From Verrucomicrobiota bacterium (GTDB lineage: Bacteria; Verrucomicrobiota; Verrucomicrobiia; Verrucomicrobiales; DEV007), in assembly GCA_020630975.1 (NCBI GenBank), contig JAHDID010000020.1, positions 1-64,000 of the forward strand: 64,000 bases of DNA. The letters run 5' to 3'. The translations under genes and the position numbers were made by a program. Below are positions 49,859 through 58,742 of this stretch, in pieces (position 1 is the stretch's first letter; every line of letters starts with the position of its first letter). The notes below the pieces were generated by a model. It had not been told where the DNA came from. It worked only from the letters and a program-made list of their open reading frames with translations, and did not search any database.

Positions 49859-50839
49859 ATGAAGAGCATAGTACTTTCGACCCTTACATTGGCAATCCTG
49901 ACCTGCCTGAGCTACGGAGAGACACCAAAAAAGGACCCATGGCCAGATAAAGCCGCAGAGCGATTCAAAGGTAAACCAACCGCAGATCACAAAGCAGAGA
50001 TCGAAGCCAACCTACCTAGCGCCACAGCCAAGCCCAAGAAGGCTCGCAAAGTGCTGTGCTTCTGGCGCTGCGAGGGCTTTATCCACACCTCGATCCCATT
50101 CGGTAATCATGCAGTCGCCAAGATGGCCGAAACCACAGGTGCCTACTCCGTGGACATGGCCTATGACTATAGTGTGTTCACCAAAGAGAATCTCGCCCAA
50201 TACGACGCGATTCTTTTTAATAATACCACCAACCTCGTGCCAAATGAGGAGCAGCAGGCAGCGATCATGGAGTTTATCAAAGGCGGCAAAGGTATCGTAG
50301 GCTTCCACGCTGCTTCGGATAACTTCAAGCGCTGGGAAGAGGGTATCGCCTTGATCGGTGGAGTCTTCTCAGGTCACCCATGGAATGCGGGCGGCACTTG
50401 GGCATTCAAACTAGACGACCCAGATCACCCACTGAATGCCGCATTCAAAGGCAAGGGCATCTGGCACAAAGATGAGATCTACTGGTACAACCCCAAGAAC
50501 TTCCAAGGGCGTGAGCGCCTGCGAGTCCTTATGAGCCTCGACATGTCTAAAGAGGAGAACAAAAAGCCTCTCGCGAACGAAAAGCACCAAAAACGAGTCG
50601 AAGAACTCGGTGGTATCGACAAGATCGATGTCCCTGTGAGCTGGATCCGCGAGATGGGCGAGGGCCGGCTTTTCTACACCAATCTCGGCCACAATGATAT
50701 GACTTTCGCCAATCGCGATGTGCTCCAGCACATGCTCGATGGCATCCAATACGCCCTAGGCGATATCGAAGCGGATGCAGTGCCCTCAGAAGGCCTAAAA
50801 CTAGAGCCCGTGCTAGCTCCTGCCAAAGACGCGCAATAG
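49859..50839 (+). CDS. exported ThuA-like domain protein
   Basis: A 326-residue protein from the ATG at 49859. An in-frame upstream start (49676) would include the 21-bp repeats and is rejected because 49859 gives a clean signal peptide (KSIVLSTLTLAILTCLSYGE). The ThuA-like/glutamine-amidotransferase-like fold is shown by KVLCFWRCEGFIHTSIPFG, YDAILFNNTTNLVP, GKGIVGFHAASDNF, WHKDEIYWYNP and RLFYTNLGHNDMTF. ThuA-like proteins of this phylum are secreted and linked to sugar use, often through 3-keto sugars. Two short-spaced genes follow (20 and 22 bp), suggesting an operon, though their functions look unrelated. Confidence 0.9.
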   Translation: MKSIVLSTLTLAILTCLSYGETPKKDPWPDKAAERFKGKPTADHKAEIEANLPSATAKPKKARKVLCFWRCEGFIHTSIPFGNHAVAKMAETTGAYSVDMAYDYSVFTKENLAQYDAILFNNTTNLVPNEEQQAAIMEFIKGGKGIVGFHAASDNFKRWEEGIALIGGVFSGHPWNAGGTWAFKLDDPDHPLNAAFKGKGIWHKDEIYWYNPKNFQGRERLRVLMSLDMSKEENKKPLANEKHQKRVEELGGIDKIDVPVSWIREMGEGRLFYTNLGHNDMTFANRDVLQHMLDGIQYALGDIEADAVPSEGLKLEPVLAPAKDAQ

Positions 50840-50859
50840 CACTCGCACAAGGCATTGAG

Positions 50860-51516
50860 ATGTCTGAGTTCATCAACGGTAAGCCGCCCGACCGAGCACC
50901 GAGAAATGCAGCAGAAGTCGTCACACTGGTGATCGTCTGCCTGTTTTTCTTCGGTATGCTCGGTATGGCGATGCTCGAGAACCGATCGATCTACCAACTG
51001 GCTTTACCGATATTTCTGGTCTCTTGGGCGATACTGTTAGTGATCCATGAGTTCGGCCATGCTTTGATGGCTAAAGCCCTGGGCTGGCGTGTCGATCTGA
51101 TCTCGATCGGCACAGGCTACCGACTCACGACAGAAGTCATCTGGGGAATGCCTACCGAATTTCGAGCAATCCCCCTGTCTGGCTTTGCCATGCCTCGACC
51201 TACGGATCTGGTATTTCCTCGGCTAAAGAACAGTCTGATCTACGCGGCCGGTCCCGGTGTGGAACTACTGCTGATCGGCATATTTTGGCTAGTCATCGGC
51301 CACGAACGGTTCTTTTCGCTAGAGCCCACCCTGTGGCTGATCGGCTGCCAATCGTTTTGTCTAGCGGCAGCGGTAGGCGCTTTCTTCACCTTAGTCCCCC
51401 TTTCCGTCACCACCGAGCATGGCAAATCATGGTCGGACGGGCTCGGCATGATTCTATCTTGGACCTTGCCTGACAGCCACTTTGTTGATTTGATAGAATC
51501 ATCTCCCGATCGATAA
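50860..51516 (+). CDS. M50-like membrane metalloprotease
   Basis: A 218-residue integral membrane protein with a zinc motif HEFGHA at 63-68, placed in a hydrophobic segment as in site-2-type (M50) intramembrane proteases. Further M50-like features are VDLISIGTGYRLT after the motif and the later hydrophobic NSLIYAAGPGVELLLIG, which resembles the NPxxG/D region but lacks its canonical NPD, so the third metal ligand is uncertain. About five membrane segments are seen. It lies 20 bp after the ThuA-like gene. Substrate unknown. Confidence 0.8.
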   Translation: MSEFINGKPPDRAPRNAAEVVTLVIVCLFFFGMLGMAMLENRSIYQLALPIFLVSWAILLVIHEFGHALMAKALGWRVDLISIGTGYRLTTEVIWGMPTEFRAIPLSGFAMPRPTDLVFPRLKNSLIYAAGPGVELLLIGIFWLVIGHERFFSLEPTLWLIGCQSFCLAAAVGAFFTLVPLSVTTEHGKSWSDGLGMILSWTLPDSHFVDLIESSPDR

Positions 51517-51538
51517 ATAATAGGAACTCGCAAAGCCA

Positions 51539-52027
51539 ATGCCTGAAGACACTCCATCCTCATCATCACCACCGCCACCTACACCCGAGGCATCCTCCAG
51601 CTCACCACCTCCAGTGCCCGATGGCGCTGATCCATTTTTTAATAAATTGGCAGGCCTATTTTGCACCGTGCCTACCTGCCCTCCACTGGAGCAAGGCACC
51701 ACTCCGGCCCAAGAAGAAAAAATATGGTCAATGATCTGCCACATCGGCCCCCTACTCGGCCTAGCTTTCTTGCCCCCTCTGATCATTTTTCTACTAAAGA
51801 GAGATGAGAGCCCATTCATCAAAACTCATGCTGCCGAAGCACTGAACCTTCAGATCACGATAATGATCCTAGCATTAACCGCTGCGATCACGTCGATCAT
51901 CATCATCCCAGTGATACTAGTCAGCCTATACGGCGTGCTGGCCATGGTAGCAACGATCCTCGGAGGCGTGAAAGCCTATGAAGGTCGTTTCATGGGGATG
52001 CCCCTGAATCTGAGGATCATCAAGTGA
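51539..52027 (+). CDS. DUF4870-like membrane protein
   Basis: A 162-residue protein. The first 60 residues are Pro/Ser-rich and disordered. The rest is DUF4870-like: EKIWSMICHIGPLLGLAFLP, then LLKRDESPFIKTHAAEALNL, then two or three hydrophobic segments and the ending GGVKAYEGRFMGMPLNLRII. The FIKTHAAEALN motif is diagnostic. Function unknown. The gene begins 22 bp after the M50-like gene and ends 9 bp from the converging GMC oxidoreductase gene. Confidence 0.9.
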   Translation: MPEDTPSSSSPPPPTPEASSSSPPPVPDGADPFFNKLAGLFCTVPTCPPLEQGTTPAQEEKIWSMICHIGPLLGLAFLPPLIIFLLKRDESPFIKTHAAEALNLQITIMILALTAAITSIIIIPVILVSLYGVLAMVATILGGVKAYEGRFMGMPLNLRIIK

Positions 52028-52036
52028 CTCGCGCCG

Positions 52037-53809
52037 TCACGCAAATACCTCACTATTGCTGGGGTCTTGGATAAAACCCTGCGCAATCCACTCTGATACG
52101 GCTGATATCGTTAGAAATGGGTTAGCCAACAAACAGGTCGGTATCACGGAGCCGTCGGCTACATATAACCCACGGTGTACACCTCCAGTCTTCGCATTGT
52201 AAAGCCTACCCTTAGCATCGACGACCCCCTGATCTGGGCTATCGCCCATCGGAGCACCACCCAGCGGATGCGCTGTGATCCGACGGCCAAACACCTGCAT
52301 GTCAAACACACCGCGCCCAACGAATTGCATGCGATCGTCGATAGAATTGGTCAGATGTGAGCGCAAAAAATCGACCGTCGACTTCGGAATATCGAATGGC
52401 CACTTGGCCTTCAACTGCCCAGTGCGCGACATCGATAATTCGCCATCTAATGTGTCCTTCGACATGATGAGGAACGACATCATCTGCTCAGGCTTTGCCA
52501 TCGGATTGATCAACTGCAGATACGCACTTACTGCCTTGGGATAAGTCAGGTCCTCGAGCAAAAAAGGATCCTTTCGGCCACGAAAATCAAGAGCGCTCTG
52601 AATACCGAGACCAGCCCTGTCGTCTTTACGGGCAGGAATCCCCTGCGACTGAGAAGTCCCAAAACCAACAGGATTGATCCTACGGTCGGCGTGATTCACC
52701 ATCGCCAAAGTATCGCCATTCCCATTAAAGCGTTTGCCCAGCATCGCTGAAATAGCCAGTGAACCGGTCGACTGCATCAACAGTTCGTTAGTCCCTATCG
52801 TGCCCGCACTGACCACCACATAACTCGCTCGGATCGTCTTGGAATAGCGCCGGCCTTCTTTCAGCATCTCGCCGTGGATCAGATAATCACGCTCGCCCAA
52901 CTTTTCGATCTGGGTGGCGCGGTATCCCGAAAAAATCTTAGCGCCGTGCTTTTTGGCAATCGGCAGATAACTCGTCGCCGTCGTATTTTTGGCTCCGGTA
53001 TTATCACCGTTCATGCAGTTTCCATGCAGAGTGGATGGAGCCTGCTTCACCGGTGCCCCCTCATTGTGAAAGGTCCGAGTCCGCCCCCGTCTACCGATGT
53101 TGTCTTTGGTCACATAAGTCGTCAGGTCGAGCCTCTGATAGCCTCGATATCCAGTAGAGCCAGACACCTTGCGACCGAGGTCCTCCATGAAGTCCATCTT
53201 AGGCGAGCTATTCTCACCATCGAAGCTTTTGAACAAACGAAGCGTCCGGCTAGCGCGGGTAAAATATTTGTCCAGCGACCGTCCAGTCATACAAGTGGGC
53301 CAATTCTTTTCGAAAATCTCATCATCAGGCCGGATCGCTACGCTCGCATTGATCAACGAACCACCACCTAAGCCGATACCTCTGAGCACACTGCAGCCCC
53401 CCATGTGTTTGAGCTCGAGCAGCTTCTGCTTGGGAGGCCCTGCCAGCGTAGTCTCCCTGATTGATTCCCCCATCGTTTCAGGGAAATCGCCTGGCACCCA
53501 CTCTTTGCCCATCTCCACCACACACATCGAGGTGCCTCGCTTCATAGCCTGCGCGATCCGCGCCGCCATGATGGAGCCCCCATACCCGCTGCCGATCACC
53601 ACGATATCAAACCCAGGGGCAGTCCCCAACTCATCGATATCGTCCGCCAGAGTCTGGTAATTCTGCCGCGCAGTGGAGGCATGAGAAGCGCGATTTGATG
53701 CTTGATCCAAATAGGAACCACCTGCCAGCCCCGCTACTGAACTGTAGCGAATAGCATCTCGACGGCTCACCGGCCGCTGAGTGTCTTGGCTGTCATTTTC
53801 TGTTCCCAT
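52037..53809 (-). CDS. GMC-type FAD oxidoreductase (cholesterol-oxidase-like)
   Basis: A 590-residue flavoprotein. A possible twin-arginine signal (VSRRDAIRYSSVAGLAGGSY) precedes the FAD loop DIVVIGSGYGGSIMAARIA near residue 68. Also seen are GIGLGGGSLINASVAIRPDD (flavin contact) and the C-terminal GMC pattern TAHPLGGAPMGDSPDQGVVD followed by LYVADGSVIPTCLLANPFLT. The layout fits cholesterol-oxidase-type GMC enzymes better than glucose or choline oxidases. The substrate is unknown; sterol oxidation should not be assumed. It converges with the DUF4870 gene. Upstream is an AT-rich spacer. Confidence 0.92.
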   Translation of the reverse strand: MGTENDSQDTQRPVSRRDAIRYSSVAGLAGGSYLDQASNRASHASTARQNYQTLADDIDELGTAPGFDIVVIGSGYGGSIMAARIAQAMKRGTSMCVVEMGKEWVPGDFPETMGESIRETTLAGPPKQKLLELKHMGGCSVLRGIGLGGGSLINASVAIRPDDEIFEKNWPTCMTGRSLDKYFTRASRTLRLFKSFDGENSSPKMDFMEDLGRKVSGSTGYRGYQRLDLTTYVTKDNIGRRGRTRTFHNEGAPVKQAPSTLHGNCMNGDNTGAKNTTATSYLPIAKKHGAKIFSGYRATQIEKLGERDYLIHGEMLKEGRRYSKTIRASYVVVSAGTIGTNELLMQSTGSLAISAMLGKRFNGNGDTLAMVNHADRRINPVGFGTSQSQGIPARKDDRAGLGIQSALDFRGRKDPFLLEDLTYPKAVSAYLQLINPMAKPEQMMSFLIMSKDTLDGELSMSRTGQLKAKWPFDIPKSTVDFLRSHLTNSIDDRMQFVGRGVFDMQVFGRRITAHPLGGAPMGDSPDQGVVDAKGRLYNAKTGGVHRGLYVADGSVIPTCLLANPFLTISAVSEWIAQGFIQDPSNSEVFA

Positions 53810-53986
53810 CTAAACCAAAAAAAACCTAACAAAGAAATAGAGCACAAAAAAAGATCATCAAGATTTTTTAAATAATAAAAAATTTTAATATTTAAAGAAT
53901 CCCAGCTTCTCTTTTTACATTTTTGGGGATGGATGCTGCAGAAAGTTTCTCGTAAAAGGGCTCAAGCGAGCTCAAGTAGTCGCGCG
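53810..53986. other. strongly AT-rich intergenic stretch
   Basis: This 177-bp spacer is markedly richer in A and T than its surroundings, especially 53811-53925, which contains runs of A and T and almost no G or C. It marks the left edge of a segment (to about 59.2 kb) that looks AT-richer than the rest of the window. It contains no gene. It is both upstream of the GMC gene and downstream of the repeat-protein pair. Confidence 0.6.
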
Positions 53987-55309
53987 TTAGTAGGTCTCTT
54001 TTTCGACTAGGTTACCGTCCTGATCCCATGTCAATTTCAAAAATGGCTTGCCTTCCTTGAATCTAGTTTCTGTCCGCTTCGAACCAGTCCGGAAGTATAC
54101 CTTGTCACTGATCTGCTTGCCGTTGATGTGTTGTTTTTCCCAACTTGGGCGGTCCGGACCGGACCAACCGATCGTCGTACCATGAAGTTTGCCGTTCAAG
54201 TAAGGTTCTTCTGACAATATTGAACCATCATTATTAAATAGGATTTTCTTACCATGCAATTTGCCGTTCAAAAAACGAGATTCCCATCCTAGTGATCCTT
54301 CGCATTTTGGTGAGACCCCGACACCTGTAAAAGGCTCCTCCTCGCCATTGGCGTAGGCAATACGTTCTTGGTTTGGCCCATCACGATAGGTGAGAGCTTT
54401 GTATGGATATTTTCGTTCAGGAGCAAAAAGCACATTGTCAAAGGTTAGGTCAGAATCAAGATTCTCGTTGCCAAGGTCTATTACCTCGCCAAGCTCATCT
54501 ACCTTTACACGCGGACGTATGTGAACGGGAAAGGTCTTCTCTTGAGGTGTGAGAACGGTAAAGGTCTTCTCTTTCGTCAGGTTGCCCGCTTCATCCCATT
54601 CCATTCGTAACGTTACACCACCGTATTGGTAGTCAATTTCTCTGATCTTCGAACCGTCCTTGCGGTATTCAATTATTTTGCCATTCCACTTTTTGAGCCT
54701 TGTGCCGTCTTTAAGTTTGTAGGGCATCATAGACCGGTATGCATTTTCAGAACCGGGTCTCCTCAGGCCGTCCTTCAGAACATTCATATCTTCCGGGGCA
54801 ATTGATTCGAGTCTTCCAATATTTAAAAAGGAGCCTTGAAATTTCGCAAATTCTTGAGCCACCCCGCTATCCATTGACCTGACATAGTTAAGGTTCAGAT
54901 CGCCAGTACACTTGGCCAGTTCGCGTGCCACATCTTTGGTAATCGAGGTCAGACCATCGAGACTAAGGCCTTTTTGGGAAATTTTTCTATCCGGCCAGTA
55001 GTACCAACCAGGTCGTTGCGTCGTCAGTTCATAAGCCACTTCCTTGGAAATCGAAGTCAGGCCATCAAGATAGATTCGCTGACCCTTATAATAAGACAAT
55101 TCCCTGGCAACATCTCGATCAATCGAGGTCAGCCACTTAAGGTCTAGTTGAGACTGCTTGCCATTGCTTGCATTCGCTTTCTCAACAAGTTCGGCAGCCT
55201 CCTGCACAGTCAATGTACCGGTTTTCTTTTGATTGCCAGGTAAATCCTCAGCCAGACAAATGCCATGGCAAATAATGAAGAGTGTATTGAATAGAAATCT
55301 CATAATCAT
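53987..55309 (-). CDS. exported leucine-rich-like and MORN/YwqK-repeat protein, copy B
   Basis: A 440-residue exported protein. The signal segment is about 1-20 (FLFNTLFIICHGICLA). Residues 60-185 are about 22-24-residue repeats of the pattern LDGLTSIxKxVARELxxxKGx, a leucine-rich-like repeat common in Planctomycetota and Verrucomicrobiota. From about 220 on are MORN_2/YwqK-like hairpins (KWNGKIIEYRKDGSKIREI, NGKLHGKKILFNNDGS, NGKLHGTTIGWSG, and the ending LTWDQDGNLVEKETY). YwqK-like proteins occur in some toxin-immunity and envelope settings; function here is unknown. It is a tandem paralogue of the gene 34 bp upstream, and both may be cotranscribed with the blaI/blaR1-like genes. Confidence 0.82.
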   Translation of the reverse strand: MIMRFLFNTLFIICHGICLAEDLPGNQKKTGTLTVQEAAELVEKANASNGKQSQLDLKWLTSIDRDVARELSYYKGQRIYLDGLTSISKEVAYELTTQRPGWYYWPDRKISQKGLSLDGLTSITKDVARELAKCTGDLNLNYVRSMDSGVAQEFAKFQGSFLNIGRLESIAPEDMNVLKDGLRRPGSENAYRSMMPYKLKDGTRLKKWNGKIIEYRKDGSKIREIDYQYGGVTLRMEWDEAGNLTKEKTFTVLTPQEKTFPVHIRPRVKVDELGEVIDLGNENLDSDLTFDNVLFAPERKYPYKALTYRDGPNQERIAYANGEEEPFTGVGVSPKCEGSLGWESRFLNGKLHGKKILFNNDGSILSEEPYLNGKLHGTTIGWSGPDRPSWEKQHINGKQISDKVYFRTGSKRTETRFKEGKPFLKLTWDQDGNLVEKETY

Positions 55310-55343
55310 CTTTTGTTCTAAATCAGTACAGTGGGATCGAATA

Positions 55344-56534
55344 TTAGAAAGTCTCTTTTCGGATGAGGTTGCCGTCTTTATCCCATATCAACCTCAACGA
55401 CTGTTTGCCATTTTGATAGCGCGTATCTTGCAAATCTGAATCTGGCTTATACAGCCAGCGGAGCATTTCACCGTGATTGAATTGTTCTACACCATAAATG
55501 GAACCATCTCTCCTAATGCTGAGGGAGTTACCATGCTTCTTGCCATTTAGAAAAGATGTTTCCGTAGACCGCGTTCCGTCTGAACGGTCTAAAAACGCTA
55601 TCCCTGAGAAGGGCTCGCCCCTGACATAAGCAATTCCCTCCTTGTCCCGGCCTAAATCATTTAATGGATATTCCCGTTCAGAAGTAATACGCCCCTTGTT
55701 AAAAAGAAGGACAACTTCAGAATATTCCGTTTTAAGATCTTTCACTTCGGTCGGTTTAACGCTCTGCTCATTTAGCTCTACACCCCGAGGTTTGTAAACG
55801 GGAAAGGTTTCCTCTTTAATAAGGTTGCCCGCTTCATCCCATTCCATTCTTGATATTAGTCCGCCGTATTTGTACTCCTTTTGTTTCTTTTTTGAACCGT
55901 CTTTGCGGAATTCAATTATTTTCCCATTCCACTTTTTCCAATCTTTGTCGCCATTAAGTTTGTAAGGCATCATCGCCCGGTAGTTGTAATCAAAAGTAGG
56001 CTTCTTGAGCGCTTGCTTCAGTAGAGCGATATCTTCCGGGGCGATTGATTCGAGGAATTGAATATTTAAAAAGGAGCCTTTGAATTTTGTAAATTCCCGA
56101 ACCACCTCGCTATTCATTGATTTGACATAGTTAAGGTTCAGGTCGCCTTTACGCTTAGCCAGTTCGTGAGCCACATCTTTGGTAATCGAAGTCAGACCAT
56201 TTAGACTAAGCCGGTGGCCCTTGAAAAGAGTCAGTTCGCGAGCCACTTCCTTGGAAATCGAAGTCAGGCCATCAAGTGAGATCGTGTAACCCTTGTATTG
56301 CGACAACTCCCTGGCAACATCTTGATCAATGGAGGTCAGACGGTTAAGGTCTAGCTCATTTGCCACATTCGGTTGCCTGGTTCCATTCGCTTTCTCAACA
56401 AGTTCGGCAGCCTCCTGCACAGTCAATGTACCGGTTTTCTTTTGATTGTCAGGTAAATCCTCAGCCAGACAAATGCCATGGCAAAGAACCAACAAGAGAA
56501 TAACTAATAATTTCATTAGAATATAGAGTTTCAT
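55344..56534 (-). CDS. exported leucine-rich-like and MORN/YwqK-repeat protein, copy A
   Basis: A 396-residue paralogue of the next gene. A hydrophobic signal segment (ILMKLLVILLLVLCHGICLA) is followed by the same EDLP..QKKTGTLTVQEAAELV leader, about four leucine-rich-like units (LTSIDQDVARELSQYKG and onward, about 62-180), and YwqK-like hairpins to the end (NGKQSLRLIWDKDGNLIRKE). It is shorter than copy B because it lacks part of the second hairpin set. The two copies share a nearly identical stretch of almost 90 bp at their 5' ends. It begins 87 bp after the BlaR1-like stop codon on the same strand, so it may be part of the same transcript. Confidence 0.82.
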   Translation of the reverse strand: MKLYILMKLLVILLLVLCHGICLAEDLPDNQKKTGTLTVQEAAELVEKANGTRQPNVANELDLNRLTSIDQDVARELSQYKGYTISLDGLTSISKEVARELTLFKGHRLSLNGLTSITKDVAHELAKRKGDLNLNYVKSMNSEVVREFTKFKGSFLNIQFLESIAPEDIALLKQALKKPTFDYNYRAMMPYKLNGDKDWKKWNGKIIEFRKDGSKKKQKEYKYGGLISRMEWDEAGNLIKEETFPVYKPRGVELNEQSVKPTEVKDLKTEYSEVVLLFNKGRITSEREYPLNDLGRDKEGIAYVRGEPFSGIAFLDRSDGTRSTETSFLNGKKHGNSLSIRRDGSIYGVEQFNHGEMLRWLYKPDSDLQDTRYQNGKQSLRLIWDKDGNLIRKETF

Positions 56535-56621
56535 TATCTTTAGGCGTCCCTCAGTGGGACATTAGTGTTTTACTTAGTTGTTCGCAGAAATCCCAAAGTT
56601 AGATTTAAATTTCTGAAACTT

Positions 56622-58148
56622 TCAGCCCGCATCAAGCGCGCCATCAATGGGGAACAGGAAAGATGCACCATCGATCCCTTTGAGATGCCGGTCCGGACCA
56701 TGCATACTGCCATGGTGAAGATCCGGGCGATAGTTGTCATCGCCATAATCATCCCTGCCGCTCGCATGAGTGCCGACTCCGGTATCCAAGTCATAGTGGC
56801 CGGCAAGGTCCAGCACGATGTTTTTGTCTGTGCGAACGACGGTCTTTCCTGATTGCGAATCAAAGACAACGATTTCCTTGAGGTGCAGTTTGGGGCCAAT
56901 TCCCCAGGTGTAGAGCAGCTTCCCGTAGTTCCCTTCGTTAGTACGAAAATAGACCATGCCCAGCCTCTTGCGAGATTGGTGAAGTTCGAAGCGGTGTTTT
57001 TGTTTCGAATCGTAGTCAGCACGCGATAGCTGGTCTTTTACTAACACTTCATCATGCCCCTCGGCATCGAAGAGGCTCTTGATGTACGCTTCGCTGGCCT
57101 TACCGAAAGCATCATCCGCCAGGGTGAGTTCGTTCGCCTCAAGCGCCGGTGCGATAGCTCCCCATGAGATAAGTGCCGCCATGGCAATAAGCATCAGCGC
57201 CTTGAGGGGGGGCGGCACCTTCGGCTCAGAGATGATTAGGCGCAGCCGATTCCGTAGGGCCATCGCATGGGCTTGGATGCCAATGAAACCAAGATTCAGA
57301 CGGGTGGACGGGGCGCCCGTTTCTAATTTTAGCAGGGTGTGCCCATAAGCCAGTCGCTGACGCGTCGAAGATCCTCTCAACACTTCAGCGTCACAAGCCG
57401 CCTCCCGATCGGCACACGCCCGGTAAAATGCCAGCCAGAGCAGCGGATTGAACCAGTGGATGGCCAACAACAGGCAGAAGAGCGCATTCCACGTCAAATC
57501 CTTGCGTCGAAGGTGCGTGAGTTCATGTCGAAGCACCATTTCCTGCTCATGCCGCGACAAGTCATGCTCGAACGTTTCGTTGAGCATCAGCACCCCCCGC
57601 CAAAGGCCGCACACCGCTGGACTCTTGACCGCAGGTGAAACCAGAATCCTGGGCAATCGACGCAAACCGATCTCCTCAGCAATTTGCCCTATCTGCAGAA
57701 TGGTATCTTCGTCAGCCGATCGCGCGCTTCTTGTGACGCGACGGAACATCAGGGCGAGGGATAAGAGTGCAAACACCGAGAAAAGTCCCACGCCAACAAG
57801 CCATATAACGGGAAAGCTCAAGCCGCGGTAGAACGGCGTCGGAGGGGCCACCACCCCACCGGTTTGTGAGCCAGAGACCGCCATGCTTTGTGATTGATCG
57901 GGCGAAGCTAGGATTGCAGCGCCCCATTGACTGATGTCGGGCTGCAGCAGTGAGCCGTAGCTACCGAGGAAGACTTCGGCCTTAGGGAGCAGAAGAGCCA
58001 GTAGTATGGGCAACCACAAGGCATAACGCCAGTGAGCTGTCAAGTGCTTCCGCAGGGTGAACTGAATAACAAGGACGACCACGACCGGCAATGAAGCCTG
58101 CACGCTGGATGCTACAACCCAATCAAACACTGTTTCCACTACGGTCAT
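56622..58148 (-). CDS. BlaR1/MecR1-type M56 membrane protease with an unrecognised sensor domain
   Basis: A 508-residue integral membrane zinc protease of the BlaR1 family. Hydrophobic segments lie near 15-32, 42-56, 112-135, 218-240 and 315-333. The zinc motif HELTH is at 208-212, with Glu249 in REAACD as third ligand, and the M56 pattern SPAVCGLWRGVLMLNE at 176-191 is intact. In BlaR1 the C-terminus is a penicillin-binding sensor. Here residues 340-508 form a different domain with no serine-acylation SxxK motif, containing FELHQSRKRLGMVYFRTNEG, GNYGKLLYTWGI and GPDRHLKGIDGASFLFPI. The same domain is encoded as a free exported protein 35 bp upstream. It should cleave or inactivate the BlaI-like repressor on signal. 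Confidence 0.9.
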   Translation of the reverse strand: MTVVETVFDWVVASSVQASLPVVVVLVIQFTLRKHLTAHWRYALWLPILLALLLPKAEVFLGSYGSLLQPDISQWGAAILASPDQSQSMAVSGSQTGGVVAPPTPFYRGLSFPVIWLVGVGLFSVFALLSLALMFRRVTRSARSADEDTILQIGQIAEEIGLRRLPRILVSPAVKSPAVCGLWRGVLMLNETFEHDLSRHEQEMVLRHELTHLRRKDLTWNALFCLLLAIHWFNPLLWLAFYRACADREAACDAEVLRGSSTRQRLAYGHTLLKLETGAPSTRLNLGFIGIQAHAMALRNRLRLIISEPKVPPPLKALMLIAMAALISWGAIAPALEANELTLADDAFGKASEAYIKSLFDAEGHDEVLVKDQLSRADYDSKQKHRFELHQSRKRLGMVYFRTNEGNYGKLLYTWGIGPKLHLKEIVVFDSQSGKTVVRTDKNIVLDLAGHYDLDTGVGTHASGRDDYGDDNYRPDLHHGSMHGPDRHLKGIDGASFLFPIDGALDAG

Positions 58149-58183
58149 GATTCGTTCTCGTTATCAGGCTCAACCTCTCCTGA

Positions 58184-58720
58184 TCAGTCGGCATCCAGCA
58201 CACCATTCTCAATGGGGAACAGGAAAGACGCACCATCGATCCCTTTGAGATGCCGGTCAGGGCCATGAACACTACCACAGTGAATATCCGGGCGATAATC
58301 ATTGGGCCATGGTAATCCAGCGCCCAAATGAGTGCTGAATCCGCTATCCAGGTCCAGGTCAATTCCCCATGTGTAGAGCAACTTCCCGTAGTTCCCCTTA
58401 TTTGTGCGAAAAAAAACCATGCCCAGGCCCTTGCGCGATTCGTGAAGTTCGAAGCGATGTTCTTGCATCGAAATGAAGTCAGCACGCGACAGCTGGTCTT
58501 GTACTAACTTTTCATCGCGGTCCTCGCCATCGAAGAGCCCCTTGATGTAAGCTTCGCTGACCTTACCGAAATCATCATCCGCCAGGGCGATCTGATCGGG
58601 AGCTTTCACTTGCGGTAGTCCATATGCCTGTGCAGCGAGGAGAATGGCAGCGACTGGCAAAACTAGCAGCGAGGTCTTATTGCCGATTGAAAGTAGCTGT
58701 GTGGTTTTCGAGGTAATCAT
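58184..58720 (-). CDS. free exported copy of the BlaR1-like sensor domain
   Basis: A 178-residue protein from the ATG at 58720; an upstream start (58855) would run into the blaI-like gene and is rejected. One hydrophobic segment near 15-34 (LLVLPVAAILLAAQAYG) is a signal peptide or anchor. Residues 46-178 match residues 344-508 of the BlaR1-like protein, from LADDDFGKVSEAYIKGLFDG to GPDRHLKGIDGASFLFPI. A deletion of about 33 residues follows LLYTWGI, removing the part around FDSQSGKTVVRTDKN. The 3' ends of the two genes are almost identical over about 50 bp. It could compete for, deliver or present the signal. It lies 22 bp after the repressor gene and 35 bp before the protease gene. No family name is known to me. 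Confidence 0.82.
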   Translation of the reverse strand: MITSKTTQLLSIGNKTSLLVLPVAAILLAAQAYGLPQVKAPDQIALADDDFGKVSEAYIKGLFDGEDRDEKLVQDQLSRADFISMQEHRFELHESRKGLGMVFFRTNKGNYGKLLYTWGIDLDLDSGFSTHLGAGLPWPNDYRPDIHCGSVHGPDRHLKGIDGASFLFPIENGVLDAD

Positions 58721-58742
58721 TATTTGGTTTGTTGTTGATTGA

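Noticed and set aside
52037-53809. Cholesterol oxidase as a firm name
   Set aside because: Only the GMC fold and general layout are supported; substrate residues cannot be judged by eye.
56622-58148. True beta-lactam sensor-transducer
   Set aside because: The C-terminal domain lacks SxxK and other penicillin-binding motifs and no beta-lactamase gene is present.
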